Shown one piece after another: positions 33,275 to 40,464 of a stretch of 41,479 nucleotides of DNA; the stretch's first letter is position 1; the number at the start of each line of letters is the position of its first letter. The notes under the pieces are model-generated. The model did no database searches. It was not told where the DNA came from and was given only the letters and a program-made list of their open reading frames with translations. A program made the translations under genes and the position numbers. The stretch spans positions 1-41,479 of the forward strand of contig CAADGM010000019.1 in NCBI GenBank assembly GCA_900696535.1, read 5' to 3'. This DNA is from an uncultured Planctomycetota bacterium. GTDB lineage: Bacteria > Planctomycetota > Phycisphaerae > UBA1845 > Fen-1342.

Positions 33275-34963
33275 ATGAACCGATACCTGTCCCAGCTTCT
33301 GGGTCTGACGCTGGCATGCGGCCTGACCGTCTCCTTCGCATCGGCCCAGCCGGGCGGCATTGGCGGCGGCGACCCGCCTGCCGGCGGCGGCGGTGCGGCG
33401 GCCCCGGAGCCAGCTCCCGAGCTCCCCCCGATCATCGTGAAAGTCGACTTCACGATCTTCGACCAGTCGGGCAACCTGGTGTTCCGTGGCTTCGTGGAAA
33501 ACGACCCGAACTCCGAGGGCTTCAGCCCGGCGCTCTTCGTCGAGCTCGGCGTGCCCAACCAGCTTCTGCTGGAGCGGTACCGCCTGGGCGTGGTCCTGAC
33601 GTTTCAAGATCCGCAGCTCGTCGAGGCGAAGAGCGAGACCGACCCGAACGGCGAAACCACGATCACGTACGAGCGTAAAGAAGAAGACATCTACGCCCGC
33701 AAACTCAGCTACGGCCTCAGTCCATGCGACGCGTTCGTCTTCTTCTCACTGCGCACGCTGGGAAGCATTCCCACAACCATCGGGCTAACTTCGCCGAGCC
33801 CGCCGCCGCTCGACGCCTCGGAACCAGCGAACTTCGTCACGCCGCCCGGGCTCTTCATCCCACCAATCAGTGACGACCCCAACGTGCCGAAGGACCAGGG
33901 GACAGTCACGTACTTCTACGAGATGCCCAGGTTCAACGGCGCCAACCAGCAGCGGCTCGCGGGCAACGTCGCCTGTGACGTCGGCTACCTGACGGTGATC
34001 GCTCTCTCGAACGACCAGAGCCCTAGTGAGGAGCAGCTCTCCGCGCTGAGCTACCTGGGGCTGTTCCTGCGCGTTCGCCAGAATCCCAGCCTGCGGCCAG
34101 CCGACTCGCCGCCGATTGCGGACGCTTCCGGCTCGCCGGGCACGGCGTTCTACAACCCTGAGACCGGGACCGCCCGCTTCGTGCTCTCGGCTGCCTCGTC
34201 CTACGACGCCAGCAACGTCGGCTTCGACCCGTTCGATCCGAACGTGTATGAGAAGAACAACTTGATTTACACGTGGGAGCTGATCAACTGGCCGGCGAAC
34301 TGGACCCCGGACTTCTCAATCGACCCCCTCTCGATCGGGTCGCCACAGTCACTGTGCGAACTCAAGAACGTGCAGCCCGGCCAGGAGTTCGAGTTCCGCG
34401 TCATCGTCTTTGACGGCGTCAATCCCACGCCGTCAACCTCTACCGCGTTCGTTCGGATCGAGCCACCGCCGCCGCCGAACAACCGCCCCATCGCGAACGC
34501 AGGCCCCGACAAGACCGTCGCGGTCAACGCCATCGTGACACTCGACGGCTCCGCCAGCACCGACGTCGAGGACGGGACGAACCTCAGCTACCTCTGGCGG
34601 CAGGTGAACGCCGTCGGCGGTGAACTCGAACTCGATCAGTTGTCGAAGGCGTTCCAGCCCATCAGCGGGACCACGGCGGCCAGGAGCAACTGGCGTGCCG
34701 TGACGCCCGGCACGTACTATTTCCGGCTCGCCGTGGTCGACTCGGGCGGCCTGTCCGACATCGACTTCGTCACCGTCGTCGTCACCAGCACGGCCGCCGG
34801 CGGCGCGACGCAGAGCGACGTGAAGTCGACCGCCCCTCCGACCACGACGGGCGAGGGCCTCGCCTCCCCGATGTGGCTGCCGTTCAACCTGTGCGGCTTC
34901 GGGCTGCTGCCGGTCGTGCTGGTTCCCCCGGTGCTGCTGGCCCTGCGCGGGCGGCGCTGGTAG
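33275..34963 (+). CDS. Exported protein with PKD-like domain and C-terminal sorting-like tail
   Basis: 562 residues. A cleavable signal peptide (about 1-24, ending SFASA) is followed by a glycine/proline-rich stretch, then a region with VKVDFTIFDQSGN and LSPCDAFVFFSL that loosely echoes the lipoproteins upstream. A PKD/K319-type Ig-like domain lies at about 400-490 (PIANAGPDKTVAVNAIVTL, then DGSASTDVEDG). The C-terminus resembles an envelope sorting signal: C540 in NLCGFG, a hydrophobic helix (LLPVVLVPPVLLAL) and the basic end RGRRW. ATG 33275 has GAGGA eight bases upstream. It closes the exported-protein cluster and converges on the acyltransferase gene. Probably surface anchored; function unknown. 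Confidence 0.8.
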   Translation: MNRYLSQLLGLTLACGLTVSFASAQPGGIGGGDPPAGGGGAAAPEPAPELPPIIVKVDFTIFDQSGNLVFRGFVENDPNSEGFSPALFVELGVPNQLLLERYRLGVVLTFQDPQLVEAKSETDPNGETTITYERKEEDIYARKLSYGLSPCDAFVFFSLRTLGSIPTTIGLTSPSPPPLDASEPANFVTPPGLFIPPISDDPNVPKDQGTVTYFYEMPRFNGANQQRLAGNVACDVGYLTVIALSNDQSPSEEQLSALSYLGLFLRVRQNPSLRPADSPPIADASGSPGTAFYNPETGTARFVLSAASSYDASNVGFDPFDPNVYEKNNLIYTWELINWPANWTPDFSIDPLSIGSPQSLCELKNVQPGQEFEFRVIVFDGVNPTPSTSTAFVRIEPPPPPNNRPIANAGPDKTVAVNAIVTLDGSASTDVEDGTNLSYLWRQVNAVGGELELDQLSKAFQPISGTTAARSNWRAVTPGTYYFRLAVVDSGGLSDIDFVTVVVTSTAAGGATQSDVKSTAPPTTTGEGLASPMWLPFNLCGFGLLPVVLVPPVLLALRGRRW

Positions 34964-34970
34964 GCACCCC

Positions 34971-35996
34971 TCAAGCTTCCGCGGGCGACGCCGCGGGCCG
35001 GACGACGCCTTCGGGCGCCCGCCGGCCCGCGGCTTCTTGTGCGTCGCGCGGCTGGTGCTTCCAGCGGCGGTGAATCCAGAGGTACTGCTCGGGGTGCCGC
35101 CGAATGGCGCGCTCCAGCGCGTGCGTGTACTCCTGCGTGATCCACAGCAGGGGGTCGGGCTGGGCGTCCCACTCCTGCGGCTCGATGACCCGCTCGATCG
35201 ACAGGCGATAGTGGAACCCCGGTCGCACGCGGACGGCGTAGCCCACGATCACGGGCACCCGCTTGGCCATCGCCAGCAGTCCAATCGACTTGTACGTGGA
35301 CGCCTTGCGCCCAAAAAAGTCCACGAAGGCCCCCTTCTTGCCCGCGTCCTGGTCGGCGATGAATGCCAGCGACCCGCCGGCGTCCACCACGCGCTGCGCC
35401 GCCTCCGTGACCCCCTTCTTGGCCAGCAGCGACAGCCCCCCTGCCCGGCGCGACTCCACCAGCATCTCGTTGAGCAGCGGGTTGTCCAGCGGCCGCATCA
35501 CCGCCGTCAGCGGCAGGCCCAGCCGGCTCACCGTGTAGCCCAGCAGCTCGTAATTCCCGAAGTGCCCCGTCAGCAGGACCGCCCCGCGACCGGAGAGCAT
35601 GGCCCGCAAGGCCGGACCCAGCCCGTCCAGCACGCAGTACCGCGCCCAGCTCCACTCGCTCACAATCCTCGGTGTCTGCACCATCTCGACCAGGTAAAGC
35701 TGGGCGAAGTGCTCAAAGGACCGCCGCGCGATCCGACGCAGCTCTGCCTCTTCGTGAACGTCGCCCAGCGCCGCGCGCAGGTGCTCCATCGCGCGGTCGC
35801 GGTGTCGCCGCATCGCCAGCCACCAGATTCGCCCCATCAGCCGCGCCGTCCGCAAGTTGAGGTCGATCGGGAAGCAGTCGATGACGGTCGTCCACAGGCG
35901 CAGCGCCGCGTACTCCCCGACGCGGCGCAGCGCCAGCCAGAGCCCATCCGCCTCGGTCCATGCCAGCAGCCGGCCTCGCAGCGCGGCGAGACTCAC
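34971..35996 (-). CDS. LpxL/HtrB-like lysophospholipid acyltransferase
   Basis: 341 residues of the bacterial lipid A acyltransferase family (LABLAT). The catalytic H(X)4E motif is intact: H145 to E150 in LLTGHFGNYE. Other family segments are VMRPLDNPLLNEML, the KKGVTEAAQRV helix, FIADQDAGKKG and the late PEQYLWIHRRWK motif. It probably adds a secondary acyl chain to a lipid A-like or other glycolipid at the inner membrane; the precise acceptor is unclear because planctomycete lipid A is little studied. The start is GTG 35996, overlapping the glycosyltransferase stop as GTGA, so translation is coupled. The C-terminal 25 residues are disordered-looking. Confidence 0.9.
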   Translation of the reverse strand: MSLAALRGRLLAWTEADGLWLALRRVGEYAALRLWTTVIDCFPIDLNLRTARLMGRIWWLAMRRHRDRAMEHLRAALGDVHEEAELRRIARRSFEHFAQLYLVEMVQTPRIVSEWSWARYCVLDGLGPALRAMLSGRGAVLLTGHFGNYELLGYTVSRLGLPLTAVMRPLDNPLLNEMLVESRRAGGLSLLAKKGVTEAAQRVVDAGGSLAFIADQDAGKKGAFVDFFGRKASTYKSIGLLAMAKRVPVIVGYAVRVRPGFHYRLSIERVIEPQEWDAQPDPLLWITQEYTHALERAIRRHPEQYLWIHRRWKHQPRDAQEAAGRRAPEGVVRPAASPAEA

Positions 35997-37990
35997 GGCC
36001 CGGCCTCCTCGCCGACCGGCGGCGCGGCTCCTTCGGCGGGCGTCTCGGCAGCTTCGCCCGGCGGCGGAGCCACGGCCAGGGGCCAGCGCGAGCCGAGCGA
36101 CGCCAGGCGCCGACGCTGCTTCTCCGGCAGCACAAGCGGCGGCTCGCCGTGGGCCGGCGGACGGTTGCCGAACAACACCATCTGCTGGTCAAGCCGGCCG
36201 TAGCGGGACTGGATCCACAGGTGCAGCGGCGGCAGGGGTCGCCCGGCCGCTTCGAGCTGGGGCGGCGCCTCGGTGAGCAGCGTCCAGAAGTCAGCCAAGC
36301 TCGCCACCAGGAGCACCGGCTCGTCGCTCTCGAGCCGGCGGACGATCTCCTCACCGTAGCGACGCTTTTCGTAGTCGAGCGAGCGGCGGCCCGACTGCTC
36401 GGCGAGCAGTTCGAGCTGGTCGATCAGGCGAGGGAAGCGCAGGTCGGAGTACCAGATCACGCGCGGCTCGTGCGTGCCCACGTTCCGCAGCAGCGCGCGC
36501 TGCCCGGGCGGGACGACGTGCGGGTCGGCCAGGCGCTGGGCGAACTCGATGAATGGCCGCTGCGACAGCATGAGCGGCACCATCTTCGGCCAGGCCCAGA
36601 GCCAGCACACGTACATCGTGACGACCAGCGCGGCGAAGGACTCGCTGATCCGCCCGCGCGCGTACAGCCACGCCGCCCCTGCCAGCCCGGCGTACAGCAG
36701 CACCCCGCCAACCGCGAATGCCGGCCAGACGTCGTCCCAGTCCAGCCAGCCGGCCAGCTCGTACTGCCCACGCTGCGCCCACCACGTGGTCAGCCCGAAG
36801 TACCCCCCCACCGCCAGCGCGATGGGCAGGACCACCCACACCTTCCACGTGACCAGCCGCACCAGCGCGACCCGCCGTGGCCGGGCCGGATCGAACAGTG
36901 ACGACAACTCGACCCCGAGCAGCACGAACAGCGGCGGAATCGCCGGAAGGAAATAGCGCTCTTCCTTGCCCGCGGAGGCCGTGAAGAAGACCAGCAGCCC
37001 GCCGACCCACAGAAGCATGAACCGGGCGGCGCGCTGGTCGAGCCCCTCGCGCCGGCGGAAGGCCCAACTGATCGCGGCCGGCAGCGAGAGCGTGTAGGGC
37101 AGCGTGTAGACCAGCATCGGGGTGAAGTACAGCAGAAAGCTGCCCACGTAACTCTGCTGCGCGTAGTTCGGCAGGTCGCCCGTGTAGCGGTCCACGAACT
37201 CCACGCGCCACTTCTGAAGCGCGTTCGGCTCGTGCAGGAGCACGGCCAGCGCCCACGGCAGCCACGGCAGCGCGAACAGCACCAGCCCTGCCAGGTGCCA
37301 GCGATCCGCCAGCAGCGACCAGCGGCGGTGCACGATCAGGTGGAGCACGGCCGGGATGCCGACGACCACGAGCGGCATGGGCATCTTCCAGAGCATGCCC
37401 ACGCCCGCGGCCAGGTAGCCCGTCAGCAGCAGGAGCGTGCGCTTCGGGCCGCGCGGCTCACACTCCAGCGCGACCCAGAGGCACGCCAGCGACAAGGTGG
37501 TCCACGCGGTCAGGCCGATGTCGCTCGCCGCCCGATGCGACCACCACAGGATCAGCGCGCTGGACGAGGCCGCGAAGCCGGCGAAGACGGCGGCCCGATC
37601 GCCGGCGACGCGCCGCGTGAGCCAGAAGATCGTGAGGACCAGCAGCGCCGAAAGAATGACGTTGGGGATGCGGGCGGAGATCGTGTCGATCGGCCGGCCA
37701 CGCACCATGCCGGTCGCGATCACGGCCCAGTAGGGCCCGGGCGACTTCTGCATGCGCGTCTCGCCCGCGAACTGCGGGACGAGCCAGCGCCCGGCGTCGG
37801 CCATCTCGCGGGCCGTCTGACCCACCCACGCATCGATCGGCTCAAAGCCCGCCCCGCCCCGCAGGTCGTAGCTGCCGAGGAAAAGCGTCCACCCGAGCAG
37901 CGCGGCCAGCCACGCCGCGGTCGTGCGCGTCATGGGGCCCGTAGCTGTGGAGCGCGCGGCGTAGTCCGGTGCCGCGGCCGGGTCGCTCAC
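35993..37990 (-). CDS. GT39-family (ArnT/PMT-like) membrane glycosyltransferase
   Basis: 665 residues with about 12 hydrophobic segments in the first 500. Members transfer sugars from polyprenyl-phosphate donors to lipid or protein acceptors at the outer face of the inner membrane. The first extracytoplasmic loop has the family pattern: GFEPIDAWVGQTAREM with E50 and D53 where the catalytic acidic residues lie, then WLVPQFAG and RMQKSPGPYW. GKEERYFLPAIPPL follows later. The usual DEARY is modified to DAWVG, a mild divergence. GTG 37990 overlaps the YlbF gene stop as GTGA, and its own stop overlaps the next start in the same way. With the acyltransferase it suggests glycolipid decoration. Sugar and acceptor unknown. 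Confidence 0.88.
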   Translation of the reverse strand: MSDPAAAPDYAARSTATGPMTRTTAAWLAALLGWTLFLGSYDLRGGAGFEPIDAWVGQTAREMADAGRWLVPQFAGETRMQKSPGPYWAVIATGMVRGRPIDTISARIPNVILSALLVLTIFWLTRRVAGDRAAVFAGFAASSSALILWWSHRAASDIGLTAWTTLSLACLWVALECEPRGPKRTLLLLTGYLAAGVGMLWKMPMPLVVVGIPAVLHLIVHRRWSLLADRWHLAGLVLFALPWLPWALAVLLHEPNALQKWRVEFVDRYTGDLPNYAQQSYVGSFLLYFTPMLVYTLPYTLSLPAAISWAFRRREGLDQRAARFMLLWVGGLLVFFTASAGKEERYFLPAIPPLFVLLGVELSSLFDPARPRRVALVRLVTWKVWVVLPIALAVGGYFGLTTWWAQRGQYELAGWLDWDDVWPAFAVGGVLLYAGLAGAAWLYARGRISESFAALVVTMYVCWLWAWPKMVPLMLSQRPFIEFAQRLADPHVVPPGQRALLRNVGTHEPRVIWYSDLRFPRLIDQLELLAEQSGRRSLDYEKRRYGEEIVRRLESDEPVLLVASLADFWTLLTEAPPQLEAAGRPLPPLHLWIQSRYGRLDQQMVLFGNRPPAHGEPPLVLPEKQRRRLASLGSRWPLAVAPPPGEAAETPAEGAAPPVGEEAGP

Positions 37991-38349
37991 GTGGCGGGCT
38001 CCTGCCGAGCCAGCGCCGCCAGCGGCGTATCCATCGCCTGGTTGACCCGGTTCATCAGGTCGACGTAGTCGGTCTGGGCGCGCATCAGCGCCTTGAGGCC
38101 CTCGTGGCCGGCCATGCTCGTTTCGAGGTCGCGGAGCTTCTGCTTGTCAGCGACTTCGATCGGTTTCTGGGCCGCTTCCAGCTCGCGCAGGCGGGCGAGT
38201 TGCGACTGGTACGCCGAGAGCAGCTCCTGTGCCGTCTTGTCCGCCCGGACGGCGCGCTGCGCCGCGAAGTACGCCTGCACCACGCCGTTGCCCGCCAAGG
38301 CCGCGCCGAGTGCTTCGGCCTTCTCGATCAGACTTGCCGTATCGTGCAT
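37987..38349 (-). CDS. YlbF/YmcA-family protein
   Basis: 120-residue all-helical cytoplasmic protein of the Com_YlbF family. Two long helices with coiled-coil character are visible: IEKAEALGAALAGNGVVQAY, then AQELLSAYQSQLARLRELEA, followed by DLETSMAGHEGLKALMRAQ and a final LMNRVNQAM segment. In Bacillus such proteins form a complex that affects RNase Y-dependent RNA processing; that role need not hold here. ATG 38349 is preferred with GAGGCGG just upstream; an earlier in-frame start to 38433 adds an arginine-rich stretch without homology. Its stop overlaps the GT39 start (GTGA). Why it is coupled to envelope enzymes is unclear. Confidence 0.82.
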   Translation of the reverse strand: MHDTASLIEKAEALGAALAGNGVVQAYFAAQRAVRADKTAQELLSAYQSQLARLRELEAAQKPIEVADKQKLRDLETSMAGHEGLKALMRAQTDYVDLMNRVNQAMDTPLAALARQEPAT

Positions 38350-38497
38350 GGCCGCCTCGTCTCGTCGCCCCGATCGCCACGCTGCTGCGCCGCCGCTCAC
38401 TCGGCAGCGCCCCCGATTGTTACCGGGAAGCAAATGCGCGACCGCCGGGTCACGGACGCGAATGGTAACCGATCGCGCCGCCGGCGGCGCCGACCCG

Positions 38498-38815
38498 TCA
38501 GCGAAGTACCCAGTAGAGCAGTGCGACGACCACCGCCGCCGCGACGACCGCCACCCACAGGCCGCGCCCGCCCCGCGGCGACCGGCCTGGAACGATGTAC
38601 TCGCCGCAGTACGGACATCGGTCGGTGCCTTCGTACACGTCCCGGCGGCAGTTCGGGCATGGCTCCGTCACCGAGTCGTCATCGTCGTCGTCGTCCAGGT
38701 CGCGCGACTGCGGGGCGTCGCGGTCGTCCGCGTCGTCCTCGTCCCATCCCCCCCCGGCGTCGTGGTCCGGCGGGTCCCAGTCGGCGGGAGGCTGGCGCGG
38801 GTCCTTGTATCGCAC
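38498..38815 (-). CDS. Zinc-ribbon membrane protein, hypothetical
   Basis: 105 residues: an acidic N-terminal half (aspartate-rich, with a run of seven D near residue 40), a double CxxC zinc ribbon (CPNCRRDVYEG and CPYCGEYI) and one C-terminal transmembrane helix (LWVAVVAAAVVVALLYWVL). It is probably tail-anchored in the inner membrane with the ribbon in the cytoplasm. The start is GTG 38815, one base after the isochorismatase stop (TGA-C-GTG), so it is coupled to that gene. Such small zinc-ribbon anchors are common in planctomycetes but functionally unknown. Confidence 0.8.
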   Translation of the reverse strand: MRYKDPRQPPADWDPPDHDAGGGWDEDDADDRDAPQSRDLDDDDDDDSVTEPCPNCRRDVYEGTDRCPYCGEYIVPGRSPRGGRGLWVAVVAAAVVVALLYWVLR

Positions 38816-38816
38816 G

Positions 38817-39377
38817 TCACTTCACCAGGGGCAGAACGCGCTTGAAGAGCGCGGTGCCCGAAGCCCGGAGAAGCTGGAAGATCGCCGACTCGGCAGTCGT
38901 CACGGCCGCGCCCGCGGACCGCAGGCCGGCCAGCGCGACGTCGTAGTCCCGGGCCGCCCGCGAGCCGACCGCGTCTGCCACGACGAAGGGCGTCGACCCG
39001 GCCGCCAGCAGGTCGAGCGCAGTCTGGAGCACGCAGACATGCGTCTCGATCCCGACCAGAATCACCTGCGGGCGACCCAGCGACTCGATCCGCTCGCGAC
39101 AGGCCGGCTCGTCACAGAAGCTGAAGGCCAGCTTCTCGAAGCGCGGCGCTTCACCCGCCGCGTCGCGTATGCGGGCGACGGTCGGCCCGAGTCCCTTGAC
39201 GTACTGCTCCGAGACCGTCACGGGCACGCCGATGTCGAGCGCCGCCCGGATCACCTGCTCAGCCCTGGCCAGCATCGCTTCGTGCCCGTCAATCCGCGGG
39301 AGCAGCTTCTCCTGGATGTCCACGACGAGAAGCTGCGCTCGGTCACGATCCAGTCGGTGCGGGTGCGGCGGGTGCAT
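38817..39377 (-). CDS. Isochorismatase-family cysteine hydrolase
   Basis: 186-residue cytoplasmic hydrolase. The catalytic triad of the family is present: D20 (LLVVDIQEKL), K82 (FEKLAFS) and C115 (VGIETHVCVLQTAL), plus the cis-peptide region GIETHV. The sequence is closest in style to the YcaC/ISOC1 branch rather than true isochorismatases, so the substrate is unknown; nicotinamidase-like activity is less likely because the metal-site histidines are not obvious. ATG 39377 is chosen with GGAG nine bases upstream; a TTG start five codons earlier would overlap that site. It heads a two-gene unit with the zinc-ribbon protein and is divergent from scpB. Confidence 0.87.
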   Translation of the reverse strand: MHPPHPHRLDRDRAQLLVVDIQEKLLPRIDGHEAMLARAEQVIRAALDIGVPVTVSEQYVKGLGPTVARIRDAAGEAPRFEKLAFSFCDEPACRERIESLGRPQVILVGIETHVCVLQTALDLLAAGSTPFVVADAVGSRAARDYDVALAGLRSAGAAVTTAESAIFQLLRASGTALFKRVLPLVK

Positions 39378-39503
39378 GCGGTGCGTCTCCAAGGCCGGGC
39401 CGTCACTTCGTTCACTGATTCGGCTGGACGCTGCCGGCCGTGCGTAGTAACATACGCGAAGAGAGTAGAGATTGCCGTGGTCAGGGACGACGAGGGTAGC
39501 GCG

Positions 39504-40292
39504 ATGGATCGCGAAGAAAGCTCGCTGCTCGGCGCGGAGGATGCCGTCCTCTGCGAGATCCCCCCAGACGACGTGGCGACTTCAATGCCCATCCAGGGGA
39601 CGGAGGATCCGGCCACTCAGGCGGATGCGCCATCCGATTCGGCGCCCCACGGCGAGGCCGTCCCGCGCCTGGTGCTCGCGGGCGCGGACGATGAAGAACC
39701 GACGCCGGGCCAGATCGTCGAGGCACTGCTGTTCGCATCGGACGCGCCGCTCTCGGCTGCCAAGCTGGCCGAACTCGCCGGCGTGGGCACACCGCGCGTC
39801 GTCGAGGGACTCGTTGACGAGTTGAATACCAAGTACGAGCTGGCGGGGCTGTCGTTTCGGGTGGAGCGCATCGCCCGCGGCTTCCAGCTCCTGACGCGGC
39901 CTGCCTTTCATCCCTGGCTGTCCCGGCTCGACAAGCACCGGGCCCAGTCGCGGCTCAGTGCCGCGGCCATGGAGGCCCTCGCGATCGTCGCCTACAAGCA
40001 ACCCATCATTCGCGCCGACGTGGAGGCGATCCGCGGCGTGGCGTGCGGCGAGGTGCTGAGCCGGCTGCGCGAGATGGGGCTGATCCAGATCGTCGGCCGG
40101 GCCGAGATCGTCGGCCGACCGATCCTGTACGGGACGACGAAGAAGTTCCTCGACGTGTTCGGCCTGGCCGACCTGGACGATCTCCCGCCCATGGAGTCGC
40201 TCCAGCTTCGCCGGCCCCCCGTGCCCACGGACACCACCGCCGACAGTGTTGCGTCTGCCGCCGCTCCAGCCGTTGCGGCCGCGGGTGCATAG
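39504..40292 (+). CDS. scpB: Segregation and condensation protein B
   Basis: 262-residue ScpB, a kleisin-associated winged-helix protein of the SMC-ScpAB complex for chromosome condensation. The conserved core runs from about 70 to 235: QIVEALLFASDAPLSAAKL, then LSFRVERIARGFQLLTRP, AMEALAIVAYKQPIIRADVE, GVACGEVLSRLREMGLI and GRPILYGTTKKFLDVFGL. It has a long acidic N-terminal extension (about 65 residues) and an alanine-rich tail, so it is longer than the usual 190-200. ATG 39504 has GAGGG seven bases upstream; an in-frame GTG at 39477 is a possible alternative. scpA is not adjacent in this window. A tandem-hairpin repeat follows. Confidence 0.93.
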   Translation: MDREESSLLGAEDAVLCEIPPDDVATSMPIQGTEDPATQADAPSDSAPHGEAVPRLVLAGADDEEPTPGQIVEALLFASDAPLSAAKLAELAGVGTPRVVEGLVDELNTKYELAGLSFRVERIARGFQLLTRPAFHPWLSRLDKHRAQSRLSAAAMEALAIVAYKQPIIRADVEAIRGVACGEVLSRLREMGLIQIVGRAEIVGRPILYGTTKKFLDVFGLADLDDLPPMESLQLRRPPVPTDTTADSVASAAAPAVAAAGA

Positions 40293-40324
40293 AGACACCC
40301 GAACCTCTGCTGCAACTCGTGGAG

Positions 40325-40374
40325 CACCCGTTCTCAGCGGGTGAGTCTGGCGGGCCACCCGCAATCAGCGGGTG
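40325..40374. repeat. Two-copy tandem hairpin after scpB
   Basis: The unit CACCCG-loop-CGGGTG occurs twice with a 31-base period: CACCCG-TTCTCAG-CGGGTG (40325-40343) and CACCCGC-AATCA-GCGGGTG (40356-40374). Both share TCAGCGGGTGA. The second copy is further flanked by GGGCC and GGCCC that extend its stem. It may terminate scpB transcription, or be a dispersed repeat family. No T-tract is present. Confidence 0.6.
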
Positions 40375-40464
40375 ACGGCCCGATAGTGATTGCCGCACCG
40401 CCGCCCGGGCACGCTCCCGGCGCATAGATCACGCCTTGGGGGGCTCGCGTCGATAAGCACAAGG

